Below, one piece after another: positions 51,529 through 60,731 of a stretch of DNA of 64,000 bases. Positions within the stretch are counted from its first letter, which is position 1. Each line of letters opens with the position of its first letter. The stretch spans positions 1 through 64,000 of the forward strand of contig NZ_JACBAZ010000005.1 of the NCBI RefSeq assembly GCF_013391475.1, written 5' to 3'. The notes beneath the pieces were generated by a model. It saw nothing but the letters and a program-made list of their open reading frames with translations. It did not search any database and was not told the DNA's origin. The DNA comes from Oceaniferula marina (lineage in GTDB: Bacteria; Verrucomicrobiota; Verrucomicrobiia; Verrucomicrobiales; Akkermansiaceae). Position numbers and translations under genes: made by a program.

Positions 51529-51960
51529 ATGCATCATCAACGATCGCCGAGGGCGCAGCGTGCCCTGAGGTTTGGCGCTTGCCATTTCCTTATGAATATT
51601 CTTATTGCCATGAGCGCGATAGGCGTCTTGGCGTATGGCGCGTATACCTACGACCAAAAATTGGTTTACTGTGGTGTGGGTGTTGGTGCATTGTGGTTGA
51701 TTTCGGTGAGTTTGTTTATGGTTAAAGGAGGGAGTTTGAAGTGCCCCTTATGCATGAACCCGGTGTGGGCATCGAGAAAATGTCAGAAGCACTCCCGGGT
51801 CAAGCCGGCCTTGGGTGTTAGCTACCGCTTGGGGATTGCCACATCGGTCGCGTTCAGAGGGCATTACCGCTGCCCCTATTGTGGGGAGCGTTTTAGCGCC
51901 CATAAATCTCATCCGACCAGAAGAGAGCAGAGTTCTGGGCGAATGAAGCGAGCTCGTTAG
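51529..51960 (+). CDS. small membrane protein with cytoplasmic zinc ribbon (paralogue 2)
   Basis: This 143-residue protein matches the layout of the protein at 37315-37731. Two membrane helices (ILIAMSAIGVLAYGAYTY, VGVGALWLISVSLFMV) are followed by KCPLCMNPVW, a basic CQKHSRVKPAL, YRLGIATSVAFRGHY and the second Cys pair CPYCGERF. Aligning them by eye gives the same Cys spacing and the YxLRxA/YRLGIA core. Start at ATG 51529 mirrors the basic N-terminus of the paralogue. It is rightward, upstream of the ABC exporter genes. Function unknown. Confidence 0.7.
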   Translation: MHHQRSPRAQRALRFGACHFLMNILIAMSAIGVLAYGAYTYDQKLVYCGVGVGALWLISVSLFMVKGGSLKCPLCMNPVWASRKCQKHSRVKPALGVSYRLGIATSVAFRGHYRCPYCGERFSAHKSHPTRREQSSGRMKRAR

Positions 51961-52049
51961 GCTGCAAGGGTGAGGCAAAACAGCGTGGGTGGCTATGATC
52001 CATGCTTGCTCTTTGGATGGCTTGGTGTTGTATCGCTTGCGTGTCTGAG

Positions 52050-53009
52050 ATGGTGATTGATATTCAGGAAACGAAAAAACGTTACCGGGGAGGCGTTGAG
52101 GCTTTGCGGGGAGTGTCCCTTCAGGTCCCTAGGGGGTGCATTTTTGGTTTGTTAGGTCCCAATGGTGCAGGCAAGAGCACCTTGGTGAAAATCTTGATGA
52201 GTATCGTACGTGCCAGTCAGTGTTCGGGGACGATGCTGGGGCAGAGGATCGGGCATAAGGCGACACTTGGAAAAGTGGGTTACTTGCCGGAGCACGCCCG
52301 TTTTCCTGAGTACTTGAAAGGTGGGGAGGTTATTCGATATGTGGCCGGGCTTTGTGGCGTGCCACATGGTCTTGCCAAGCAACGGGCCGAAGGATTGCTG
52401 GAGATGGTGGGGATGAAGGAGTGGGGGGAGCGAAAGATGGGAACCTATTCCAAGGGAATGAAACAACGTATTGGTCTGGCCCAAGCACTGGTGAACGATC
52501 CGGAGATTGTCTTTTTGGATGAGCCGACCGATGGGGTGGACCCTACTGGCAGGTTGGAAATGCGCAACATGCTTAAATCCATGCGGGACGAGGGAAGGAC
52601 CGTATTTGTGAACAGCCATTTGTTGGGGGAGCTTGAGATGATTTGTGACCGGGTTGCGATCCTGGACAACGGGCAGATTGTCCGGCACGGGACGATCGAG
52701 GAATTGACTGCAAAGAGTTGCCGGTATGAGATTCGTTTTGATGGTCAGCTCTCATTGGACTTGCAGGCAAAGCTAAAATCGGAGGGGGCGCGGATTGATG
52801 CGGGAACGATCGAGGTTTATCAGAATGATCCTGCGGCGATGCAACCGGTGATTGATGTTTTGCGTGCTGAGGGGGTGGTGATCATTGAAATGCGGGAAGC
52901 CCGTCAATCACTCGAAGAGTTATTTATGGAATCAGTGACCAACACCGGAGCAGGGGCGCAATTGCCGCCAACTATCCCGGCTCAACCAGGAAGGACGATG
53001 CCTCAATGA
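52050..53009 (+). CDS. ABC transporter ATP-binding protein (ABC-2 type)
   Basis: The 319-residue ATPase has Walker A LLGPNGAGKSTLVK, the Q-loop region GYLPEHARFPEYL, signature YSKGMKQRIGLAQAL, Walker B IVFLDEPTDGVDPTGR and the H-loop NSHLLGELEMI. The C-terminal about 90 residues form the added domain seen in NatA/YhaQ-like exporters. ATG 52050 starts MVIDIQETKKRYRG; the longer frame from 52002 is unrelated. The stop overlaps the permease start by four bases (ATGA), so the pair is a two-gene exporter. Confidence 0.9.
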   Translation: MVIDIQETKKRYRGGVEALRGVSLQVPRGCIFGLLGPNGAGKSTLVKILMSIVRASQCSGTMLGQRIGHKATLGKVGYLPEHARFPEYLKGGEVIRYVAGLCGVPHGLAKQRAEGLLEMVGMKEWGERKMGTYSKGMKQRIGLAQALVNDPEIVFLDEPTDGVDPTGRLEMRNMLKSMRDEGRTVFVNSHLLGELEMICDRVAILDNGQIVRHGTIEELTAKSCRYEIRFDGQLSLDLQAKLKSEGARIDAGTIEVYQNDPAAMQPVIDVLRAEGVVIIEMREARQSLEELFMESVTNTGAGAQLPPTIPAQPGRTMPQ

Positions 53010-54022
53010 GACAAATGATGACCATACTCTGGGAGTCGTACCGGCTTCTGGTAGCAAAAAAGATGTTTTGGGTGGTTTTGGCCATTTCTGTGTTGATCGC
53101 AGGAACCTATGCTTCTGTGGGCTTTGTGCCCGAAGGCATTTCTGTGCTGTTTGGCGCGCATGTTATTGAGAGTGAGCTGTTGAATGCGGATAGTCCAGTG
53201 GCGGAATATGTGTATTTGACCGTGTTTACGGATATGTTGGTTCCGTTCTGGTTAGGTTTGTTTGCTTTGGTTCTGGCGTTGATTTCGGTGTCGTCGGTGT
53301 TTCCCGATTTTCTGAAAGGCGGGTCTGTGGATGTAGCTGTTTCCAAGCCTGTCAGTCGGGTGACTTTATTTTTGGTTAAATACCTTGGCTGTTTGTTGTT
53401 TGTCGCGATCCAAGTGTTGATTTTCTGTGTGATTGTCTTTTTCGCGCATGGCACGAGAATGGGTTCTTGGAACTATGGCATTTTCTGGGCGGTTCCTTTG
53501 CTGACTTTTGTCTTTAGTTTGATCTATTGTATTGCGGTGCTGACCGCTGTGTGGACTAGGTCGACGATGTTTTCTTTACTCATGGCTTTGCTTGTTTGGG
53601 GGGTGACCTTGGGGGTTCAGTGGGGGGAGAGCATGTTGTATAAATTTACCTATGTCTTGCCCTCGGTCGGGGTTTCGATTGACATGGAAAAGGGAACCTC
53701 TGATTTGGCTCCTGAAGCGCATGATCCCGATGATGGAATGGTGCAATTCTATCAGGCGGTTAAAACGATGGGTTGGCCGTTGCCGAAAACGAGGGAGGCG
53801 ACCTACATGCTGAAAAAGAAGATTACCGTTGATGGTGGAAATTTAACTGAGATGACTCGCTTTTTAGAAGCCGGGGCATCGGAACGCGAAAAACGTGAAG
53901 CCCGGGCTCAGGAAGATTATGCCAACCGCCATTCGGATGCCTATGTGATCGGGTCATCGCTTGTCTTTGAAGCCTGTGTATTGGGCTTGGCCTGTTTTCT
54001 TTTTGTCAGGAAGGATTATTAA
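53006..54022 (+). CDS. ABC-2 type permease
   Basis: The 338-residue protein has about six membrane helices (VVLAISVLIAGTYASVGF; GLFALVLALISVSSVFPDF; CLLFVAIQVLIFCVIVFF; AVPLLTFVFSLIYCIAVLTA; VFEACVLGLACFLFV). DFLKGGSVDVAVSKPVSR is the conserved element of this ABC-2 group. A soluble loop of about 95 residues (MEKGTSDLAPEAHDPDDGMV and on) lies before the last helix. It pairs with the overlapping ATPase gene. Substrate unknown. Confidence 0.85.
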   Translation: MRQMMTILWESYRLLVAKKMFWVVLAISVLIAGTYASVGFVPEGISVLFGAHVIESELLNADSPVAEYVYLTVFTDMLVPFWLGLFALVLALISVSSVFPDFLKGGSVDVAVSKPVSRVTLFLVKYLGCLLFVAIQVLIFCVIVFFAHGTRMGSWNYGIFWAVPLLTFVFSLIYCIAVLTAVWTRSTMFSLLMALLVWGVTLGVQWGESMLYKFTYVLPSVGVSIDMEKGTSDLAPEAHDPDDGMVQFYQAVKTMGWPLPKTREATYMLKKKITVDGGNLTEMTRFLEAGASEREKREARAQEDYANRHSDAYVIGSSLVFEACVLGLACFLFVRKDY

Positions 54023-54030
54023 GATGCGAG

Positions 54031-54678
54031 ATGCCTGAGTGGATTCACCAGTGGATGTTTTTTGTGGGGGTGATTGCGCTTGGTCAATTCAGCCCCGGGC
54101 CGGATATGGTGCTTTTGACGAGGACGGCCTTGGCCTCCGGAGCAAAAGCCGGCTGGGCAACGGCTTCAGGGATTGCCTGTGGTCTGGGGGTGCATGCCTT
54201 GGTGGCCGTGACCGGGGTGGCGATGGTGTTGGAGCGGGGTGGTTGGTTGATGCGCTGCTTGCTGGGTTTGGCCGCCGTCTATTTGATCTATTTGGGAACG
54301 TTGCTGATACGCTCTGGAATGAGGTCTTCGGCCTTGGACGTTGATGCGCAACTGAGAGGTCGGACCTTGGAGGGGCATGGCTGGCGTTGTTGGAAACGCG
54401 GATTTTTGTGTAATATACTGAATCCGAAAGTGGCGGTGTTTTTAGCGGGGGTAACGGCTCCTTTTTTATCGATTGCACATGCTCCGCATGGTTGGCCGTT
54501 GATCTTATGGTTGACGGTTGTCCTCGAAGGTGTGGTTTTGTGGTGCCTGTGGTCGAGCGCTTTGCAGTGGTCTCAAATAAAAATGCGCTACCTGAAGGTA
54601 GCGCATTGGTTTGATCTGGCGTTTGGAGTGGTCTTGCTCGTTTTAGCCGGAGCTTTGATTTGGAGTGCGGCAGCTTGA
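54031..54678 (+). CDS. LysE/RhtB-family exporter
   Basis: This 215-residue protein has the LysE/RhtB pattern: GQFSPGPDMVLLTRTALASG, WATASGIACGLGVHALVAV, LIYLGTLLIRSG and FLCNILNPKVAVFLAGV, with six membrane helices. Members export amino acids or analogues. The last codons (WSAAA-stop) are supplied by a REP-like element at 54662-54687, and a terminator for leuB on the other strand lies inside its coding sequence at 54579-54606. It starts 8 bp after the ABC permease stop. Confidence 0.87.
   Translation: MPEWIHQWMFFVGVIALGQFSPGPDMVLLTRTALASGAKAGWATASGIACGLGVHALVAVTGVAMVLERGGWLMRCLLGLAAVYLIYLGTLLIRSGMRSSALDVDAQLRGRTLEGHGWRCWKRGFLCNILNPKVAVFLAGVTAPFLSIAHAPHGWPLILWLTVVLEGVVLWCLWSSALQWSQIKMRYLKVAHWFDLAFGVVLLVLAGALIWSAAA
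54579..54606 (-). terminator. leuB terminator embedded in the lysE coding region
   Basis: A perfect 11-bp inverted repeat, ATGCGCTACCT/AGGTAGCGCAT (54583-54593, 54596-54606) with a 2-nt centre, is preceded on the forward strand by five A. On the reverse strand it becomes a stem followed by T5, ATTTG. It is 124 bp beyond the leuB stop and inside the 3' part of the convergent lysE gene (codons for MRYLKVAH). Confidence 0.7.
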
Positions 54679-54687
54679 TGCCGCTTT
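54662..54687 (+). repeat. REP-like element, unit 3, overlapping the lysE stop
   Basis: GGAGTGCGGCAGCTTGATGC then CGCTTT, two changes from the 26934 unit and retaining the GCGGCx/xGCCGC hairpin. The final codons and stop (TGA within CTTGATG) of lysE lie inside it. Confidence 0.8.
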
Positions 54688-54729
54688 GACCTTTGCTTTT
54701 TAATACGCCTGGCTTCTGAGCTCGCGCTA

Positions 54730-55851
<1,122 letters not shown>

Positions 55852-55946
55852 TCAACCGGATCGGAGAACATGCAAGATTAATTACGGTAGGCTTACTGAC
55901 AAGGATAGCGGGTGATCTTTGCTTTCCTTCACTGGAATGCCTGCCT

Positions 55947-56978
55947 ATGGTGTTGGCCGTGGACGTTGTGATACATTTTCTCTGGTTGATCGGTGGGCTT
56001 GCCTTGCTCTACTATGGAGCAGATTGGTTAGTCGACGGGGCGTCGCGCATTGCCTTGAAATTGGGGATTTCCCCTCTGGTGGTGGGATTAACTGTGGTGG
56101 CTTTTGGCACCAGCATGCCGGAGCTTCTCGTCTGTTTGAAGGCAAACTCACCGGAATTGTTGGTGAAACCGGCAGAGTGGCTCGGAGTGAAGTTTGTGAC
56201 GAAGGGAGGAAGTTCGGACATTGCCTTGGGCAATATTGTGGGGTCGAACATTTTTAATGTGGCTTTGATTCTCGGGGTGGCGGCTTTGATTCGTCCGGTG
56301 GTGATTCACTCGCAATTGATTCGGCGGGAGATGCCGATTTTGATCCTTTGTTCGGCTGTTTTTCTCATGATGATGGCCGATATGGTGATCCAACAATGGG
56401 AAGGGTGGGTGCTGATTGCCGGGATTTTGTTTTATGTGGTGTCGAGTGTGTTGCTGGCGAAGCGGGCGAAAAACACCAAGGAGTTTGAAACCGAGTATGA
56501 TGAGAGTGATCTGGTAGGCTGGAAGGCCAAAATGTGGTGTAATCTGGCGCTGTGTTTGGTCGGCATCCTGGCCCTGGTTCTGGGAGCTCATTTGCTGGTC
56601 GATCACGGGGAGGCTCTGGCAAGGATCTTCGGGGTGCCCGAAGTGATCATTTCACTCACGCTTTTTGCCTTGGGGACCTCACTTCCTGAGTTGGCGACAA
56701 CCGTGGTGGCATCGCTTAAAAAACAGGGCGACATCATCACAGGCAATGCGATCGGTTCCTGCATTTTTAACCTGATGGCGGTGATGGGTGTGACGGCGGG
56801 GGTGGAAAAGCTCGAAGGAAAACATATCGCTTGGCTCGATCTCGGTGTCATGATGGGGGTGACCTTGCTGATCATGCCTTTTATGTGGACCAATATGCGG
56901 CTTGGGCGCAGGGAAGGGGCCGTGATGGTGACGATCGCTCTTGTCTATTCGGTGATGGTGGTTATGATGCAGCGCTAA
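55947..56978 (+). CDS. calcium/sodium antiporter (CaCA family, YrbG-like)
   Basis: The 343-residue protein has ten membrane segments in two inverted halves. The alpha repeats are GLTVVAFGTSMPELLVCL with NIVGSNIFNVALILG, and SLTLFALGTSLPELATTV with NAIGSCIFNLMAVMG. The conserved Glu/Asp in GTSMPEL and GTSLPEL bind the cations. The ATG at 55947 (MPMVLAVDVVIHFLWLIGG) opens directly into the first helix; the in-frame ATG at 55833 overlaps leuB and is unlikely. It is a single rightward gene. Confidence 0.9.
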   Translation: MVLAVDVVIHFLWLIGGLALLYYGADWLVDGASRIALKLGISPLVVGLTVVAFGTSMPELLVCLKANSPELLVKPAEWLGVKFVTKGGSSDIALGNIVGSNIFNVALILGVAALIRPVVIHSQLIRREMPILILCSAVFLMMMADMVIQQWEGWVLIAGILFYVVSSVLLAKRAKNTKEFETEYDESDLVGWKAKMWCNLALCLVGILALVLGAHLLVDHGEALARIFGVPEVIISLTLFALGTSLPELATTVVASLKKQGDIITGNAIGSCIFNLMAVMGVTAGVEKLEGKHIAWLDLGVMMGVTLLIMPFMWTNMRLGRREGAVMVTIALVYSVMVVMMQR

Positions 56979-57101
56979 TCACTGCTGCAGATGCGGTGGA
57001 AAAATAGGGGGCTTAAGGGGAAAATACTTGAGCCTGTGATGGAAGTGATTAGTTTCACCACGGCGCGTGGATGAGCCCGCGCCGATGAACTGAACGATAT
57101 T

Positions 57102-57812
57102 ATGGGAAGAGCCTTTGAAGCGCGACGTGCCGGAAAAGAAAAACGCTGGGGTGAAATGTCCCGCTTGTACCCCAAATTGGGGAAAATCATTACCATGGCT
57201 GCCAAAGCCGGGGGATCTGATCCGAACAGCAATACGGCGCTGAAAACGGCGATTAGTAATGCCAAGGCACAGAACATGCCCAAGGATAACATCGAAAAAG
57301 CGATCAAACGGGCCACGGCTTCTGATGCAGCGAATTACGATGAGATCAGTTACGAAGGTAAGGGACCACATGGAGCCCTGCTCTGGGTGGAATGCGCCAC
57401 GGATAACAGCACCCGCACTGTGGCCAACGTCAAAGCAGTTTTTAATAAGAACGGAGGCCAGGTCGTCAATAGTGGCTCACTCGATTTTATGTTCACCCGC
57501 AAGACGGTGATTGAGTTTGAAAACACCGGCGGTGTCGACCTCGAAGAACTTGAGCTCGAGCTCATTGATTTTGGCTTGGAGGAAATGGACGTGCAGGAAG
57601 AACGGGTGCTCATTTACGGTGAATTCACCAGTTTTGGGGACCTGGTGAAGGCCTGTGATGATCACGGAATCAGTTCTAAAAAAGCAACCTTGCAACGTGT
57701 CGCCAATAACCCGGTTGAGTTCACCGAGGCCCAGATTGAAGAAATCGAAGCACTCATCGATAAGCTGGAAGAAGACGATGACGTCCAGGCGGTGTACACC
57801 AACATCGCCTAA
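57102..57812 (+). CDS. yebC: YebC/PmpR-family protein (translation-associated regulator)
   Basis: The 236-residue protein starts [20 protein letters not shown], close to the usual AGHSKWANIKHRK-type start, and has [51 protein letters not shown]-like [15 protein letters not shown] and [10 protein letters not shown]. YebC proteins were first described as transcriptional regulators and later as factors that relieve ribosome stalling at proline tracts. It is a single gene with imperfect 18-19 bp tandem repeats just after its stop (57813-57849). Confidence 0.92.
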   Translation: MGRAFEARRAGKEKRWGEMSRLYPKLGKIITMAAKAGGSDPNSNTALKTAISNAKAQNMPKDNIEKAIKRATASDAANYDEISYEGKGPHGALLWVECATDNSTRTVANVKAVFNKNGGQVVNSGSLDFMFTRKTVIEFENTGGVDLEELELELIDFGLEEMDVQEERVLIYGEFTSFGDLVKACDDHGISSKKATLQRVANNPVEFTEAQIEEIEALIDKLEEDDDVQAVYTNIA

Positions 57813-57849
57813 GATGGCCCTCCGGTAGGGGATGGCCCCTCGGTAGGGG
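57813..57849. repeat. two imperfect tandem copies of an 18-19 bp unit
   Basis: GATGGCCCTCCGGTAGGG then GATGGCCCCTCGGTAGGGG, beginning directly after the yebC stop. Complementary GGCCC/GGGGC stretches could also make a weak hairpin. Confidence 0.6.
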
Positions 57850-57881
57850 GCTTTGTCCGCGAGGATGGGTGACCCACCCCT

Positions 57882-58157
57882 TTAACTGACGATACGGAAG
57901 CCGCTGACATTTTCGAGCAGCGGGATTTCTTCGGCGTGCATCTGGCTGATATTGCGGGCCATCGTGCTTTCCTCGGCGAGTTCCTCAAGGAATTCGTCCA
58001 CTTCCTCTTCTTCGCCCATGACTTGGAGCTCGACTCGTCCGTCACTCAGGTTTTTCACCCATCCGGTGACATCAAAACCCATGGCCAGTTGTTTGACGGA
58101 GTAGCGGAACCCGACTCCCTGGACCCGGCCTTCAAAGTATGCGCGTTTGGCGATCAT
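57882..58157 (-). CDS. acyP: acylphosphatase
   Basis: This 91-residue protein hydrolyses acylphosphates. It has the signature GRVQGVGFRYSVKQLAMG with the phosphate-binding Arg, followed by TGWVKNLSDGRVELQVMG, containing the catalytic Asn. The length is canonical. It sits after marC in the opposite sense: leftward, 32 bp downstream of marC's stop. Confidence 0.93.
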   Translation of the reverse strand: MIAKRAYFEGRVQGVGFRYSVKQLAMGFDVTGWVKNLSDGRVELQVMGEEEEVDEFLEELAEESTMARNISQMHAEEIPLLENVSGFRIVS

Positions 58158-58189
58158 GTTGTGTGAGTGAGAGATAGCTTGTTTCAGCG

Positions 58190-58780
58190 TTATTGCAGAT
58201 GTTGGTATTCGGCAACCCCGTCGAGGAACATTTGGATGGCGATCATAACCAAAAGCATGCCCATGAGGCGCTCCAGAGCACGACTGCCTTTGCGGCCAAG
58301 AAACCGCATGAATATGGGGGATGCAAGGAGAATTGCCGAAGAGGCAAGCCAGGCGAGGAAGGTTGCGATGGCAATTTCGCTCATGTGTCCCGTATGTTGA
58401 CTGGCAAGGAGTAGGAGCAGAATGATGGCTGAGGGGCCGGCGACCAGGGGAATGGCAAGGGGTACGATAAAGGGATCTTCATCGGCGTCATTGCCAATCA
58501 CCGCCTTGGAAGGGAAGATCATACCGAGTGAAATGATGAAAAGGATCACACCGCTGGTGATTTGCAGCGTGGGCGTTTGTAGTCCGAGGAAATTGAGCAG
58601 TGGTCGCCCCCAAAAGAGAAAGAGCATAAGAACCAAGAGGGCGATGAGCATTTCACGGATCAAGATCCTCCCCCGGTCTTTTTCGGGGCAGTTCGAAAGA
58701 ACGGTATGAAAAACCGCCAAATTGCCAAAGGGGTCCAAGACAATGAACAGGGTGACTGCGGTGGTTAGAATGAGATCCAT
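58190..58780 (-). CDS. MarC-family integral membrane protein
   Basis: The 196-residue protein has six membrane helices. The start LTTAVTLFIVLDPFGNLAVF and AVTLF...DPFGN are typical of MarC/NAAT proteins, as are FFLWGRPLLNFLG-like (FLFWGRPLLNFLGLQT) and VPLAIPLVAGPSAII. The role of the family is unresolved: early reports of multidrug tolerance were not sustained, and some members transport amino acids. ATG 58780 (MDLILTT) is preferred over 58798. It is upstream of the acylphosphatase gene. Confidence 0.87.
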   Translation of the reverse strand: MDLILTTAVTLFIVLDPFGNLAVFHTVLSNCPEKDRGRILIREMLIALLVLMLFLFWGRPLLNFLGLQTPTLQITSGVILFIISLGMIFPSKAVIGNDADEDPFIVPLAIPLVAGPSAIILLLLLASQHTGHMSEIAIATFLAWLASSAILLASPIFMRFLGRKGSRALERLMGMLLVMIAIQMFLDGVAEYQHLQ

Positions 58781-58900
58781 GCCCGTGCCATGACCCAAAA
58801 CCGGAGGGAAGAAAAGGGTAGATTTTCGGATTCGTCCATTCTTTGAGATGGAGGTGAATTATCTAGACAGAAATGTGGTCTTTTCACAGGCTTCGGGCAG

Positions 58901-59764
58901 ATGAATGCCTACCTGCTTGCCGCCAGACCCAAAACCTTGCCCGCCGCTGTGGTGCCTGTATGGCTTGGCTGTGTGATGACCTATCATTTGACAGGTGGCT
59001 GGGACCTGCGCTTGGCGGTATTCACTCTGCTGGGAGCGGTCTGGATTCAGATTGCGACCAATTTCTTTAATGATGCTATCGATGCGGACAAGGGTGCGGA
59101 TACCGATGCCCGGCTTGGCCCGACGAGGGCGACGGCTTCGGGGCAGTTGTCCCGGCGGTCGGTCTATGCATCTGCGGTGCTCTGTCTGTTGTTTGCCGCC
59201 GGCTGTGGCTGGCCATTGATTCAGGAGCGTGGCTGGGTGATGCTGGCGATTGGCATACCCTCGTTTTATCTAGCGTATGGATACACCGGTGGACCTTTAC
59301 CGCTGGCTTACAAAGGGCTGGGAGAGTTGTTTGTGATTTTGTTTTTTGGATTGCTTGCTGTTTCGGGCACGGTGTTTGTGCAGACCGGAACATGGTATTC
59401 TGAGGCTTTGATTCTGGGTGTGGCTGTTGGCTGCTTGTCGGCGGTTTTGATCGCGATCAATAATCTTCGCGACCGGGAGGAAGATCGCAAACACGGCAAG
59501 AACACCTTGGCTGTGAAGTGGGGACGCTCCACGTCGTTGAAATTGTTGGCTGCGATGACGGTGGCTCCTTACGCTCTGATCCTAGTGCTCGATTTAACCC
59601 CATCACTCTTGGTTGCTTTCATTCCCCCGATGGCACTTGGTCTGTGGATTTTGATGATGGTTTGCCGCACGGCTGCCGGGCCGGTCTATAATAAGTTCCT
59701 TGCGCTTGCTGCCGTCCAGCTCCTGCTGTTTGCCGTTGCTTTCCAGATAGCGGCATATTATTGA
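58901..59764 (+). CDS. menA: 1,4-dihydroxy-2-naphthoate polyprenyltransferase
   Basis: MenA attaches the isoprenoid tail in menaquinone synthesis. The 287-residue protein has about eight membrane helices and the two Asp-rich motifs: NDAIDADKGADTD (NDxxDxxxGAD) and INNLRDREEDRKHGKNTLAV. It starts MNAYLLAARPKTLPAAVVPV, the family N-terminus. It is the first of a men operon, 7 bp before menC. Confidence 0.94.
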   Translation: MNAYLLAARPKTLPAAVVPVWLGCVMTYHLTGGWDLRLAVFTLLGAVWIQIATNFFNDAIDADKGADTDARLGPTRATASGQLSRRSVYASAVLCLLFAAGCGWPLIQERGWVMLAIGIPSFYLAYGYTGGPLPLAYKGLGELFVILFFGLLAVSGTVFVQTGTWYSEALILGVAVGCLSAVLIAINNLRDREEDRKHGKNTLAVKWGRSTSLKLLAAMTVAPYALILVLDLTPSLLVAFIPPMALGLWILMMVCRTAAGPVYNKFLALAAVQLLLFAVAFQIAAYY

Positions 59765-59771
59765 TTGTCGA

Positions 59772-60731
59772 GTGTCCAACCGGATTGACATTCACCGATA
59801 CTGCTTGCGTTCTCGGTCGCCCTTGAATGCCCGTAGCCAGAAACAGGACTATGAGGGGGTGTTGTTGCGGGCGTTTGGTGGTTATGCGTGTGTGCACCCA
59901 TGGCCTGAATTGGGGGATTTACCTTTGGATGCGCAGTTGCAGTCCTTGCGGCAAGGGCAGACGACGGCGTTGTTGCGTTCGGCGCTCAGCTGTGCCAAAG
60001 CGGATGGACGGGCTCGCAAGCTCTCCGTAAGTTTGTTTGATGGTTTGGACGTTCCCGTGAGCCATGCTTCGTGTTATTTGGAGCAATCGGCGGTGGAGTC
60101 GGCGGTGGCTGCAGGCTTTGACACGGTCAAGGTGAAGATGGGGCGGGACCTTGCGGTCGAACGGCGGATCATGCAGGAGATCTCCGCCGAGTTCCCCTCG
60201 TTGCGCTGGCGCATCGACTTGAACCATAGCCAACCATTCTCACAGGTCAGAAGGTGGCTTGCGACATGGGGCCGTGAAGATCTGGCCAGAGTGGATTTTA
60301 TTGAAGATGCCTGGTGCCCGGATGTGGACCCTTGCCCAGACGGTCGTGGTGTCCAGGTCCCTCTCGCGATTGATCGTGATGTGGAGAATGTCGTCGGGTC
60401 GTTTCCCGTCTGGATTCTTAAACCCGCTGTCAATGATATGCCATTGGCGATGAAGGCTGCTGTGGAGAATGCACACGGTCCGAAGGTGGTTGTTACCAGC
60501 TACATGGATCACCCACTGGGGCAAAGTTATGCTGCTTGGCAAGCGGCCATGATGGCGAAATCGTACCCCGGAGTGGTTTCGAAGTGCGGCTTGGTGACAC
60601 ATGGTTTGTTTGAACCTGATGAATTTACGGAAATGTTAGGTCGCCCGAAGCCCGGTTTTTCTCCGGCTGACGGAACAGGACTTGGCTTTGATCAACTACT
60701 GGAATCACTACCATGGAAACGCCTCGTGTGA
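59772..60731 (+). CDS. menC: o-succinylbenzoate synthase
   Basis: MenC dehydrates SHCHC to o-succinylbenzoate in menaquinone synthesis. The 319-residue enolase-superfamily protein has FDTVKVKMGRDL (catalytic KxK), RIDLNHSQPF, IEDAWCPD, AIDRDVENV (three metal ligands) and ILKPAVNDM (second catalytic Lys). The start is GTG 59772. The stop overlaps menE by 19 bp. Sequence is diverged from E. coli MenC, which is usual for the family. Confidence 0.88.
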   Translation: MSNRIDIHRYCLRSRSPLNARSQKQDYEGVLLRAFGGYACVHPWPELGDLPLDAQLQSLRQGQTTALLRSALSCAKADGRARKLSVSLFDGLDVPVSHASCYLEQSAVESAVAAGFDTVKVKMGRDLAVERRIMQEISAEFPSLRWRIDLNHSQPFSQVRRWLATWGREDLARVDFIEDAWCPDVDPCPDGRGVQVPLAIDRDVENVVGSFPVWILKPAVNDMPLAMKAAVENAHGPKVVVTSYMDHPLGQSYAAWQAAMMAKSYPGVVSKCGLVTHGLFEPDEFTEMLGRPKPGFSPADGTGLGFDQLLESLPWKRLV

